Assembly (NCBI GenBank): GCA_903928225.1
Contig: CAIYPU010000055.1
Location: 1 to 64,000, forward strand
Source of the DNA: an uncultured Chlorobiaceae bacterium
Lineage (GTDB): Bacteria; Bacteroidota; Chlorobiia; Chlorobiales; Chlorobiaceae
DNA: 64,000 nt
Direction of reading: 5' to 3'
Position 1 is the first letter of the stretch, and every line of letters starts with the position of its first letter. The translations under genes were made by a program, and so were the position numbers. Below the pieces are notes generated by a model, which worked only from the letters and a program-made list of their open reading frames with translations, was not told the DNA's origin and ran no database searches. Positions 1 through 8,194 of this stretch are shown piece after piece.

Positions 1-2373
1 CCAGATATCGACATCCGCAGGGTTCATGCGGAAAGGGGCGTCACCCTGCACAAACACTCGCTTGATGCGTCCTTCGTGAATGAAATCGTTGACATACGAC
101 GAACCCCAGGCCGTCTGCAGCGTCGAGTTGATATCGGCGATGGAGAGGCCGAAAGCACTGGCCTTTTCCCGGTCGATGTCGATCTTGTACTGGGGCACAT
201 CCTCGAGGCCGTTGTGCCTGACGCCCATGAGTGAGGGATTTTTCGATGCCAGGTCGAGAAGCTGGTTTCGGGCAGCCATGAGGGCTTCATGCCCCCTGCC
301 CTTTCGGTCCACAAGCTGGAAATCGAAGCCGGACGCATTGCCGAGCTCCATGACCGCCGGAGGGTAGAAGGCGAAAATCATCGCGTCCTTGACGCTCGAA
401 AGCGCGCCCATTGTCCTGCCGGCAATCGACGTGACATGCTGCTCCTTTTTCCTGCGCTCGCTCCAGTCCTTCAGCTGCACGAAACCCATGGCGGAGTTCT
501 GGCCCTGGCCGGCGAAACTGAACCCGGTGACGCTGAACACGCTTTCAACAACATCCTTTTCCTGGTTGAGCATGTACTTTTCCATGGCTTTCACGCTTTC
601 CAGCGTCCGTTCCTTCGTCGCGCCGGAAGGGGTCGAAAGCTGTATGAACAGGAAGCCCTGGTCTTCGTCGGGCAGGAAGGAGGTCGGAATGCGCATGAAA
701 AGAAGTCCCAGAAGCAACAGCACAAGCGAAAACGCCATCATAGACCGTCTGACCTTGCCGGTCATCTTCCCTGCCCCGCTCACATACCGCTCGCGGTTCC
801 GGTTGAAAAACCCGTTGAAACGTTCGAAAAACCGCCCGAGGAAACCGCTGCCGTAAACATGCCCGTCTTTTTTCAGGGGCTTGAGTAAGCTGGCGCAAAG
901 CGCAGGGGTGAGGATAAGGGCAACCAGCACCGAAAGGACCATTGCCGAGACGATCGTAATCGAAAACTGGCGGTAGATCGACCCGGTGGAACCTTTGAAG
1001 AAAGCCATCGGCACGAAGACCGCCGAAAGCACGAGGGCGATTCCCACAAGAGCGCTGGAAATCTGCTGCATCGATTTCCTGGTGGCTTCAAGCGGGGAGA
1101 GGTGTTCCTCTTCCATGATGCGCTCCACGTTTTCAACCACGACGATGGCGTCGTCCACGAGCAGGCCGATGGCAAGCACCATGGCGAACATGCTCAGGGT
1201 ATTGATCGAAAAGCCGAATACGGCCAGAATCCCGAAGGTCCCCAGGAGAACGACCGGCACGGCAATGGTCGGCACCAGGGTCGCACGGAAATTCTGGAGA
1301 AAGAGGAACATGACGATGAATACGAGAATGACGGCTTCGAAAAGCGTATGCACGACGCCTTCGATCGAGGTCTTCACAAAGGGTGTCGTATCGAACGGGT
1401 AGACGACCTTGACCCCGTGCGGCAGCAGGGGGTTAAGCTCTTTCATTTTCGCCTTGACCAGGTCGGCGGTTTTCAGGGCATTCGCGCCGGTTGCGAGGGT
1501 TATGGCCATGCCTGCCGCCGGTTTGCCGTTGAAACGGCTCGTCATGTCGTAATTCTGCACCCCGAGCTCGACGCGTGCCACATTGCCAAGACGCACCTGC
1601 GACCCGTCGGTATTGACCTTGAGCAGGATATTTTCGAAATCCGCGACGTTTTTCAGGCGTGACTGGGCCGTGATGGTCGCGGTCAGCTGCTGCCCCGGCA
1701 CGGCAGGCGTGCCGCCGAGCTGGCCGGCTGAAACGTCGTTGTTCTGTGCGCCGATCGCCGCCTGGACTTCGGATGTCGAGAGGTTGAAGCTGTTCAGCTT
1801 GTGGGGGTCGAGCCAGATGCGCATGGAATACGGTTGGCCGAACACCTGGATATTGCCCACCCCGGGAACCCTGCTGAGAGGATCGAGGATCTTCGAATTG
1901 AGGAAATCGTTCATGGTGAATTCATCGACGCTGCCGTCATCCGAATACACTCCGACAACCATGAGGAATCCGGTATCTCCCTTGGTCACCTTCACCCCCT
2001 GCTGCTGGACCTGCTGGGGCAGGTTCGACATGACCGTCTGCAGCTTGTTCTGCACCTGGACCTGGGCGATGTCCGGGTCGGCCTCTGGTTCGAAGGTCAC
2101 GGTTATGGTCACGTTGCCGTTGGAATCGCTGTTCGCGCTGAAATAACGGAGGTGATCGATACCGGTGAGGGATTGTTCGATGACCTGCGTCACGCTGTTT
2201 TCGACCGCGGAAGCCGAAGCCCCCGGATAGGAGGCGCTGATATTGATGGTCGGCGCTGCAATGCGCGGATATTGTTCAACCGGAAGGGTCTGGATCGCAA
2301 GCAGTCCGGCAAGCATGATGCAGATGGAGATCACCCACGCGAATACCGGCCGTTCTATGAAAAATCCCGACAT
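1..2373 (-). CDS. RND multidrug efflux pump, inner-membrane transporter (AcrB/MexB type), C-terminus cut by window edge
   Basis: This is the proton-driven transporter of a tripartite efflux pump. The start at 2373 gives [16 protein letters not shown], the classic N-terminus of HAE-1 transporters, followed by a first membrane helix and a porter domain ([20 protein letters not shown]). Two adjacent aspartates in [14 protein letters not shown] fall at residues 407 and 408, the same numbers as the proton-relay pair of E. coli AcrB. About 791 residues are visible; AcrB homologues have about 1040, so the last quarter lies left of the window. It follows the adaptor gene by 26 bases and is the third gene of a tetR-adaptor-transporter operon. 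An outer-membrane TolC-type gene may lie further left. Substrate cannot be told from sequence. Confidence 0.95.
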   Translation of the reverse strand, partial: MSGFFIERPVFAWVISICIMLAGLLAIQTLPVEQYPRIAAPTINISASYPGASASAVENSVTQVIEQSLTGIDHLRYFSANSDSNGNVTITVTFEPEADPDIAQVQVQNKLQTVMSNLPQQVQQQGVKVTKGDTGFLMVVGVYSDDGSVDEFTMNDFLNSKILDPLSRVPGVGNIQVFGQPYSMRIWLDPHKLNSFNLSTSEVQAAIGAQNNDVSAGQLGGTPAVPGQQLTATITAQSRLKNVADFENILLKVNTDGSQVRLGNVARVELGVQNYDMTSRFNGKPAAGMAITLATGANALKTADLVKAKMKELNPLLPHGVKVVYPFDTTPFVKTSIEGVVHTLFEAVILVFIVMFLFLQNFRATLVPTIAVPVVLLGTFGILAVFGFSINTLSMFAMVLAIGLLVDDAIVVVENVERIMEEEHLSPLEATRKSMQQISSALVGIALVLSAVFVPMAFFKGSTGSIYRQFSITIVSAMVLSVLVALILTPALCASLLKPLKKDGHVYGSGFLGRFFERFNGFFNRNRERYVSGAGKMTGKVRRSMMAFSLVLLLLGLLFMRIPTSFLPDEDQGFLFIQLSTPSGATKERTLESVKAMEKYMLNQEKDVVESVFSVTGFSFAGQGQNSAMGFVQLKDWSERRKKEQHVTSIAGRTMGALSSVKDAMIFAFYPPAVMELGNASGFDFQLVDRKGRGHEALMAARNQLLDLASKNPSLMGVRHNGLEDVPQYKIDIDREKASAFGLSIADINSTLQTAWGSSYVNDFIHEGRIKRVFVQGDAPFRMNPADVDIW

Positions 2374-2399
2374 GAGAGTTTACGCTTGAATGAAAAAGA

Positions 2400-3554
2400 T
2401 TATTTCGTGGAAACCGCAGGCTGAACCGCTTCGACGGCGGTCACCTTCATACCTGGCCTTATTTTCATGACACCTTCATAGACGACCTTCTCCCCTGCTT
2501 TCAGGCCCCCGGTGACAAGCCAGTTGTCGCCGACGATTTCAGAAACGGTTATAGGCCTCGGGTTGACAGAACCGTCACTGCCGACAACCCAGACGGAAAC
2601 CGAACCGTCGACGTTCCGGCTGACCGATTTCTGGGGAACGAGAATGGCCTGTCCATCCTTCCATTGTTCGAGACGTGCATGGACAAACATACCGGGAAGA
2701 ATCGTGTAGTCGGGGTTCGGAAAAAGCACGCGCAAGAGGATGGTCCCGGTTGTCGGATTGACGGTCACATCGGAAAATTTCAGCGTTCCGGGCCGGCCGA
2801 CAGGCTTGCCGTCAACAAGAAGCCGGACGGAAGACGTTGAACCGGTGGAACCTCCCGATTTCAGTTCCGGGTAACGCTCCCGAAGCTGCATCATCTCCTC
2901 GCCCGACCGGGATACATCGACATAGATCTGGTCGAGCTGCTGGACCACGGCTATCGCCGTTGCCTGGCTTGCATTGACAAGTGCTCCTTCCGTCACTTTC
3001 GACTGCCCGATACGCCCGGATATCGGGGACATCACCCTGGTGTAGTCGAGGTTGATTTTCGCGGTCGCAACCTCGGCTTTTGCGATGGCGACATCGGACC
3101 TGCCCTGCGAGAGGCTCGCCCTCACATCATCGAACTCCTGTTTGCTTACTCCCCCGATCTTCACCAGTTCGGTGTACCGTTCGGATTTTGCCTGTACCGC
3201 CCTGGCATTCGCCTCGGCCTTGACGAGGTTGGCCCGGGCGCTGTTGTATGCAGCCTGGTATGGCGCGGGGTCGATCTGGTAAAGCTGCTGGCCCTGCCTG
3301 ACCATGCTTCCCTCCTCGAAGAACCGCCGGGTGACGATGCCGCTTACCTGCGGACGGATTTCAGCCACCCGCACCGCAGAAGTCCTGCCGGGCAGGTCTC
3401 TGGTCAGGACCACTTCCCGGGGCTTGAGGGTGACAACACTGACCTCGGGCTTCATGGCCATCTGCTGCATGTCGCCTGCCGGTTTTTTCGGCCACAGGAA
3501 CCAGCCTGCAATGATCGCGGCCAAAATTCCGACAATGAGATAATACCTTTTCAT
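2400..3554 (-). CDS. RND efflux periplasmic adaptor subunit (AcrA/MexA family)
   Basis: This is the membrane fusion protein linking the RND transporter to an outer-membrane channel. It has 384 residues, usual for the family. The N-terminus (YYLIVGILAAIIAGWFLW) is an uncleaved-looking membrane anchor with no lipobox cysteine, unlike the lipoprotein AcrA. Then come a barrel-sandwich segment (GIVTRRFFEEGSMVRQGQ, about residues 73-90), an alpha-helical hairpin (about 100-170) and beta-barrel/membrane-proximal domains (VNPTTGTILLRVLFPNPD). Its ATG overlaps the tetR stop codon by four bases (ATGA), so translation is probably coupled to the regulator. The operon order regulator-adaptor-pump suggests drug-inducible autoregulation. 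Confidence 0.95.
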   Translation of the reverse strand: MKRYYLIVGILAAIIAGWFLWPKKPAGDMQQMAMKPEVSVVTLKPREVVLTRDLPGRTSAVRVAEIRPQVSGIVTRRFFEEGSMVRQGQQLYQIDPAPYQAAYNSARANLVKAEANARAVQAKSERYTELVKIGGVSKQEFDDVRASLSQGRSDVAIAKAEVATAKINLDYTRVMSPISGRIGQSKVTEGALVNASQATAIAVVQQLDQIYVDVSRSGEEMMQLRERYPELKSGGSTGSTSSVRLLVDGKPVGRPGTLKFSDVTVNPTTGTILLRVLFPNPDYTILPGMFVHARLEQWKDGQAILVPQKSVSRNVDGSVSVWVVGSDGSVNPRPITVSEIVGDNWLVTGGLKAGEKVVYEGVMKIRPGMKVTAVEAVQPAVSTK

Positions 3555-4150
3555 GATTGCTTCGATCCTTTTGTTTGTACTGGTGGGGACAATGCCGGTT
3601 CATCGGGGCAGCAGGCATACATGGTACGGATATCCCTGACGAAAGAGAGCCGGTCGCTTTCGCTCCATTCCACGAGTCCGAACCATTCGGGACAGCCGAA
3701 TCCGAGCATGGCAAAATAAGCCAGCCTGGCCGCAAGGGGTTTCGCCCCGGACTCCATGGCCGCCAGATCGTAACCGAACCATGCTTTCATTTTCTGACGC
3801 ACGCTCTGTTCGCTCGACATGGACGCCGTAATGGCCATGGCAACGGCCTTTTCGACATCGTCAGGGACGTTTTCGCCCGAACGGAGCCGCGCGAACAGTT
3901 CAGGATGCGGGGTTCCGGCACACTCTTCAACAAGTGCCCTGTTGCGTTCCATGTCACGCTGAAACTGCCGGTCGATCAGTGCTTCGAGGAGGGCGTTCTT
4001 GGATTTGTAGTCATAGACGACGCGGGACTTGCTGATGCCCGCTTCACGCGCCACAGCGTCGATGGAAAGGCGCGATACGCCGAGCTTCATGACAACCCGC
4101 TCGACGGCATCGAGGATTTCGTTCGATGTGACTCTCTTGGTTCTGGCCAT
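3551..4150 (-). CDS. TetR-family transcriptional regulator of the adjacent efflux operon
   Basis: About 199 residues. The N-terminal helix-turn-helix is typical TetR (SNEILDAVERVVMKLG, then LSIDAVAREAGISKSRVVYDYKSKNALLEALI); the C-terminal half is a divergent ligand-binding domain with a cysteine-rich tail (MYACCPDEP). I chose the ATG at 4150 (MARTKRV) because GGAG lies nine bases upstream; a longer frame from 4165 adds MERAI but lacks a ribosome-binding site. It overlaps the adaptor start by four bases. A perfect 16-bp palindrome 33 bases upstream is the probable operator, so the protein likely represses its own operon, mexA-like and mexB-like genes included. The inducer is unknown. Confidence 0.9.
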   Translation of the reverse strand: MARTKRVTSNEILDAVERVVMKLGVSRLSIDAVAREAGISKSRVVYDYKSKNALLEALIDRQFQRDMERNRALVEECAGTPHPELFARLRSGENVPDDVEKAVAMAITASMSSEQSVRQKMKAWFGYDLAAMESGAKPLAARLAYFAMLGFGCPEWFGLVEWSESDRLSFVRDIRTMYACCPDEPALSPPVQTKGSKQS

Positions 4151-4182
4151 GATTGCTCGCTCCATTTTGTATGCCTGTATTT

Positions 4183-4198
4183 AAGAACGATCGTTCTT
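4183..4198. promoter_or_regulatory. Perfect 16-bp palindrome, probable TetR operator
   Basis: AAGAACGATCGTTCTT is its own reverse complement. It lies 33 bases upstream of the chosen tetR start and within the only likely promoter region of the tetR-efflux operon. Palindromes of this size and position are typical for TetR-family dimers; binding by this particular regulator is inferred from proximity. Confidence 0.7.
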
Positions 4199-4626
4199 TT
4201 ATCCAAACAAAAGTATCGAAATAATTGCAACAATCACGAAAACAATCTCTTTCTGATCCCGATCACTGCGTTGGCCCTGATGGATCGGAATCAAAATCCT
4301 CATCCCGGCTTGTCGGGACTCCACCCGCCATGTCCTCTGACTTTTCACGACAATAATAAGTGAGACATCCTATTCCAGACCATACCCGGCATGGATTCTT
4401 CACTTCGTTCAGAATGACAGGGGAAAAAAAGAATGACTGGAATAAGATAGAATGACTGGAGAGGACAGAATCATTGGAGATGACAGTATGACAGGAACTG
4501 GGAGTTTTTCCCGAAACAAAGGTGTCATACTGAACGTCAGGCAAGCGAGGTGCCGTTTATGAATGTTTACCCCGGACCGGACATGAGTCGTGCCGTTTTT
4601 TATGGAAAGAAGCTGCCGGCTTTCCG
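4199..4626. other. Intergenic stretch with decayed short repeats, no gene
   Basis: No convincing coding frame is present. It holds one copy of a 34-bp dispersed repeat (4270-4303, also near 12463 and 41838), a GGATTCTTCACTTCG...CAGAATGACAG element (4391-4420, related to 18781-18820), and then a run of imperfect copies of GAATGACTGG or GATGACAG from about 4431 to 4495. These look like remnants of short interspersed repeats between the efflux operon and the downstream end of phoR. Confidence 0.6.
4270..4303 (+). repeat. Dispersed 34-bp repeat, copy 1
   Basis: Begins GTTGGCCCTGATGGATCGG and ends AATCCTCAT. The same pattern (GTTGGTYCYGATGAATMGG, then a purine-rich link, then AATCCTCAT or close) occurs at 12463-12496 on the plus strand and 41838-41873 on the minus strand. 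All three copies are intergenic. Confidence 0.6.
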
Positions 4627-6405
4627 TCAGGCCTTGTCGGAGGCGACGGGCAGGACGAGACTGAAGACCGATCCCTGGTTCAGGCGCGACCGGATTTCGA
4701 CGTTGCCCCGGTGGGCAAGCATGATGTGCTTGACGATTGAAAGTCCGAGTCCGGTGCCGCCCGACTGGCGCGAGCGCGCCTTGTCGACCCTGTAGAAGCG
4801 CTCGAAAATCCTGCCGAGGTCCTGCTGCGAAATGCCGATGCCGTTGTCCTCGACCTCGAGGAGCACATTCTCTCCGCACAGGAATGCCCTGACCCTGACC
4901 CTGCCTTCATGGGAATCGACATACTTGACGGCGTTGTCGAGAATATTGCGCACCGCAATTTCCAGATAGGCAGGATCACCGAGTACTTTCGGCAGGTCGT
5001 CCGGCATCATGACCTCGAGCCGGATTTCCTTCTCATCGATCTGCTGCCTCAGCATGACAAGCGACTTGCGGACCGTTTCACCGAGATCGACCGCGGTGAA
5101 ATGATATTCGATACGCCCGGACTCGATTTTCGAAAGATCAAGCACATCGTTGACAAGCGCGGTGAGCTGCTCGCTCTCCCTGAGGATGATCTGCAGGAAC
5201 CGGACCGCATGTTCCTTGTCGTCGATGGCCCCTTCCAGCAGGGTTTCGGTGTATCCCCTGATGCTGCTGAGCGGTGTACGGAGCTCATGGGAAACGCTGG
5301 AAACGAAATCCCTGCGCATTCGCTCAAGGGTGCGCAGTTTCGTGATATCGTTGAGCACGAAGACAATGCCCTCGAATGTCTCATCCCTGATGATGGGCAT
5401 GGTGCTGGCCTGCATGATGCGGGCGCCTTTACCGGTCACGAGCGGGATTTCCTCTTTGAGAAGCGTGGCCCTTTCACGGTGAACCTTTTCAAGCAGCTCC
5501 CGGAGATTCCGGTCGGCGAGGCTGGAGAGCGGCCGGGATTTCAGCATGGCCCCCTCGATGTGAAATTTCCTCGATGCGGCAGGATTGACAAGAATGATGT
5601 CACCTGCGGCATCGGTAACGATCACCGCTTCACGGATACCGGAAAATGCCGCCTGGTACCACTCACCGCTCCACCGCCTGCTCCTTATCTCGTCGCTCAT
5701 GACCGAAAGGGCCCTGGCGATCGAAGCCGTCAGCTCATTGCTTTTCGATGGAACCTCCCCGGTCATGTCACCCCTGGTCCTTTTTTCGGCAATCCGGGAA
5801 AGACGCTTCAGCGGCATGGACACTCCATGGGCGATCGCAATACCGGCCAGCATGGAGAGCGCAAGCATGAGCGGCAGCAGTTTTTCAAGATCGTTCTCGA
5901 CCCCGGAGCCGAATATGCCGAAATCATAGAGCGGCTTTGAAAACCTCAGGACCGCATAGGGCTGCGGAGAACCGAGAGGCACCGCCATATAAAGCATTTT
6001 CATGCCTGTCGTGCGGCTGGAACGGGAATCTTCTCCGAACCCTCGCTCCAGTGCCTGCTGAACTTCCGTACGACCAAGATGGTTCTCTGCCAGCTGCAGT
6101 TTTTCATAGGGAAGTGATGAATCGCCCAGCAGGTTCCCGCGGGTATCGATGATGGTCACCCTGATATCGAGCGCCCTGCCGATCCTTTCGGCCACAGCCT
6201 GAAGCGAATGGGAGTCGTTCCATATCACCGGTTTTTCCTGGAGCATCTGGCTGCTGAGCATGAGGTCCCTGCGGAGTTCGCTGCGGATGGACCCGCCGAG
6301 TCGCTCCTTCAACTGGAAACCGAGTATCATCGAACAGGCGAACACCGCAAGAAAAACGGCGGATCCGATAATCACCCCGAGTCTTAAGGTCTCCTTAGGC
6401 TTCAT
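4627..6405 (-). CDS. PhoR-like sensor histidine kinase
   Basis: A membrane-bound kinase of 592 residues. Domains in order: membrane helix (about 9-30), periplasmic sensor (about 31-172), second membrane helix (about 175-195), HAMP-like linker, PAS domain (about 250-355), HisKA with the phospho-accepting H373 in FVSSVSHELRTPLSS, and HATPase with N box (NILDNAVKY), G1 box (DNGIGI) and G2 box (GGTGLGLSIV). Its start overlaps the response regulator stop by 11 bases, so the pair is one operon with the regulator first. This layout matches the PhoR/WalK class. No pst or phoU genes are in the window, so a phosphate signal is an inference from family resemblance only. Confidence 0.9.
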   Translation of the reverse strand: MKPKETLRLGVIIGSAVFLAVFACSMILGFQLKERLGGSIRSELRRDLMLSSQMLQEKPVIWNDSHSLQAVAERIGRALDIRVTIIDTRGNLLGDSSLPYEKLQLAENHLGRTEVQQALERGFGEDSRSSRTTGMKMLYMAVPLGSPQPYAVLRFSKPLYDFGIFGSGVENDLEKLLPLMLALSMLAGIAIAHGVSMPLKRLSRIAEKRTRGDMTGEVPSKSNELTASIARALSVMSDEIRSRRWSGEWYQAAFSGIREAVIVTDAAGDIILVNPAASRKFHIEGAMLKSRPLSSLADRNLRELLEKVHRERATLLKEEIPLVTGKGARIMQASTMPIIRDETFEGIVFVLNDITKLRTLERMRRDFVSSVSHELRTPLSSIRGYTETLLEGAIDDKEHAVRFLQIILRESEQLTALVNDVLDLSKIESGRIEYHFTAVDLGETVRKSLVMLRQQIDEKEIRLEVMMPDDLPKVLGDPAYLEIAVRNILDNAVKYVDSHEGRVRVRAFLCGENVLLEVEDNGIGISQQDLGRIFERFYRVDKARSRQSGGTGLGLSIVKHIMLAHRGNVEIRSRLNQGSVFSLVLPVASDKA

Positions 6406-7099
6406 GGCCGGAGCCCTCGTCGAATTTGTAACCGAACCCCCTTACCGTCCTGATGTTCCTGCCCGTTTCACCGAGTTTTTCACGCAACCTGGTCACATGG
6501 GTATCGATCGTGCGGGTATTGATGCTCCTGTCGATATCCCACACGTCGCTCAGGAGCGCCTCTCGCGACTGGGCCTCCCCTTTGCGCTTCAGGAGCGCCG
6601 CCAGCAGCTTGAATTCCATCATGGTCAGTACCAGCTCTTTTCCGTCAAGCTGTGCGGTATGTCGTGAAAGATCGATTTCGAGCGGACCTGAACCGATGAT
6701 CTGAGCGGTTTTTCCGCCATGCCTGCGATCGCGCTTGAGGATTGCGCGAATCCTCAGGGCAAGCTCTCGGGGGCTGAACGGCTTGACGACATAATCGTCG
6801 ATTCCGAGCTCGAATCCGAGTACCCTGTCGATTTCTTCACCTTTCGCGGTCAGCATGACAATGGGAATATCGCGGTGGAGCTGGTGCTGCCTGACCCTGC
6901 GGCAGACCTCGAAGCCGTCGATGCCTGGAAGCATGACGTCGAGCAGAATCAGGTCGGCGCCTTTCCGGGAAAGCTCAAGCATCGCATCTTCGCCGCTCGA
7001 TGCACGGCAGCAGGTAAAGCCTGATTTTTCAAGGTTGTAAGAGAGAAGGCTCGAAAGGTTTTCGTCATCCTCGACAATAAGAATCACTGGTTCTGTCAT
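6395..7099 (-). CDS. PhoB/OmpR-family response regulator
   Basis: About 234 residues from the ATG at 7099 (MTEPVILIVEDD). The receiver domain has the acidic pair D11/D12, the phospho-acceptor D54 (LILLDVMLPG) and the conserved lysine in VMLTAKG. The C-terminal winged helix carries the OmpR/PhoB signature LTMMEFKLLAALLKRKG and TIDTHVTRLREKLG. A GTG eight codons upstream (7123) would extend the frame, but alignment to family members, which begin the first strand at once, favours 7099; neither start has a strong ribosome-binding site. It is cotranscribed with and overlaps the kinase gene. Target genes are unknown. Confidence 0.9.
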   Translation of the reverse strand: MTEPVILIVEDDENLSSLLSYNLEKSGFTCCRASSGEDAMLELSRKGADLILLDVMLPGIDGFEVCRRVRQHQLHRDIPIVMLTAKGEEIDRVLGFELGIDDYVVKPFSPRELALRIRAILKRDRRHGGKTAQIIGSGPLEIDLSRHTAQLDGKELVLTMMEFKLLAALLKRKGEAQSREALLSDVWDIDRSINTRTIDTHVTRLREKLGETGRNIRTVRGFGYKFDEGSGHEA

Positions 7100-7170
7100 G
7101 TTTTCCGCGTTTGTTTGATCCACCCGGATTTCATTACCCGGAATCTGCCGAATAACCGCAGAAACCGGAT

Positions 7171-8139
7171 TTATTGTCCTGCCTTCCAGCAGGCCGTTTC
7201 ATGGCCTGGCTCCAGCTGCAGAAGCTCTGGCTGCTCCCGGCGGCAATGGTCGTCGGCAATCGGGCACCTGCCCGCGAACCGGCATCCCTCGGGAAGGTTC
7301 ACGGCACTCGGAACGAACCCCTCGATGACATGAAGTCGCTCTGCCGGGGCTCCTAACCTCGGGATGGATTTGAGCAGCCCTTTCGTATAGGGATGGAGGG
7401 GGTTGCTGAAAATCTGCCGGACCGATCCTTTTTCGACAACCCGCGAAGCGTACATGACGAGCACCTCCTCGCACAGCTCCGCCACGACGCCGAAATCGTG
7501 GGTAATGAGCATCACGCTCATACCGGTATCCGACTGGAGCTTGCCGATCAGATCGAGTATCTGCGCCTGCACCGTCACGTCGAGCGCCGTCGTGGGCTCG
7601 TCGGCGATCAGAAGGGCCGGGTTGCAGGAGAGCGCCATGGCAATCATGACACGCTGGCGCATACCGCCCGAAAGTTCATGGGGATAGGATGAAAAACGTT
7701 CCGCAGGGTTAGGAATGCCAACCAGGTGCAGCAGTTCGACAGAACGTTTCTTCGCTTCCTCATGTTTGATATCCCTGTGGATAAGGATCTGCTCCATGAT
7801 CTGGCTGCCGCAGGTGAAGACCGGGTTGAGCGAGCTCATCGGCTCCTGGAAGATCATGGCAATCTCATTGCCCCTGAGTTTGCGCATCTCGTCTTCCGAA
7901 AGTTTCAGGAGGTCCCGGCCTTTCCAGAAAATCTCGCCGCCGGCAAAATAACCCGGAGGCATGGGGACCAGCCGCATGACGGAAAGGGCGGTCACCGATT
8001 TACCGCAGCCTGACTCGCCGACGACGCCGAGGGTGCGGTTCCGGCCAAGCGAAAAGCTCACGCCGTCTACGGCTTTTGCCGTACCGCTGTCGGTAGAGTA
8101 GTAGGTCCGGAGGTTTTTCAGTTCAAGGATTTTTTCCAT
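7171..8139 (-). CDS. OppD/DppD-type peptide ABC transporter ATP-binding protein
   Basis: This ATPase energises uptake of peptides or related solutes such as nickel. In its 322 residues are Walker A (GESGCGKSV, residues 41-49), Q-loop ([12 protein letters not shown]), signature LSGGMRQRV, Walker B ([12 protein letters not shown]) and H-loop (ITHDFGVV). The C-terminal extension [15 protein letters not shown] followed by cysteines in [20 protein letters not shown] is the oligopeptide/dipeptide transporter domain, which in some members binds a metal or FeS cluster. No permease, OppF or solute-binding gene is next to it here; it stands between phoB and the divergent mfd, so partner subunits must be elsewhere. 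Substrate is unknown. Confidence 0.92.
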   Translation of the reverse strand: MEKILELKNLRTYYSTDSGTAKAVDGVSFSLGRNRTLGVVGESGCGKSVTALSVMRLVPMPPGYFAGGEIFWKGRDLLKLSEDEMRKLRGNEIAMIFQEPMSSLNPVFTCGSQIMEQILIHRDIKHEEAKKRSVELLHLVGIPNPAERFSSYPHELSGGMRQRVMIAMALSCNPALLIADEPTTALDVTVQAQILDLIGKLQSDTGMSVMLITHDFGVVAELCEEVLVMYASRVVEKGSVRQIFSNPLHPYTKGLLKSIPRLGAPAERLHVIEGFVPSAVNLPEGCRFAGRCPIADDHCRREQPELLQLEPGHETACWKAGQ

Positions 8140-8194
8140 ATATAGCTATCTTCCCTGCCTGCGGTGATTTAAAAGGTTACGTTACGCCGGGATC

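Noticed and set aside
4263-4544. 93-codon minus-strand frame in the region between tetR and phoR
   Set aside because: It is a translation of the short dispersed repeats and has no ribosome-binding site or conserved pattern.
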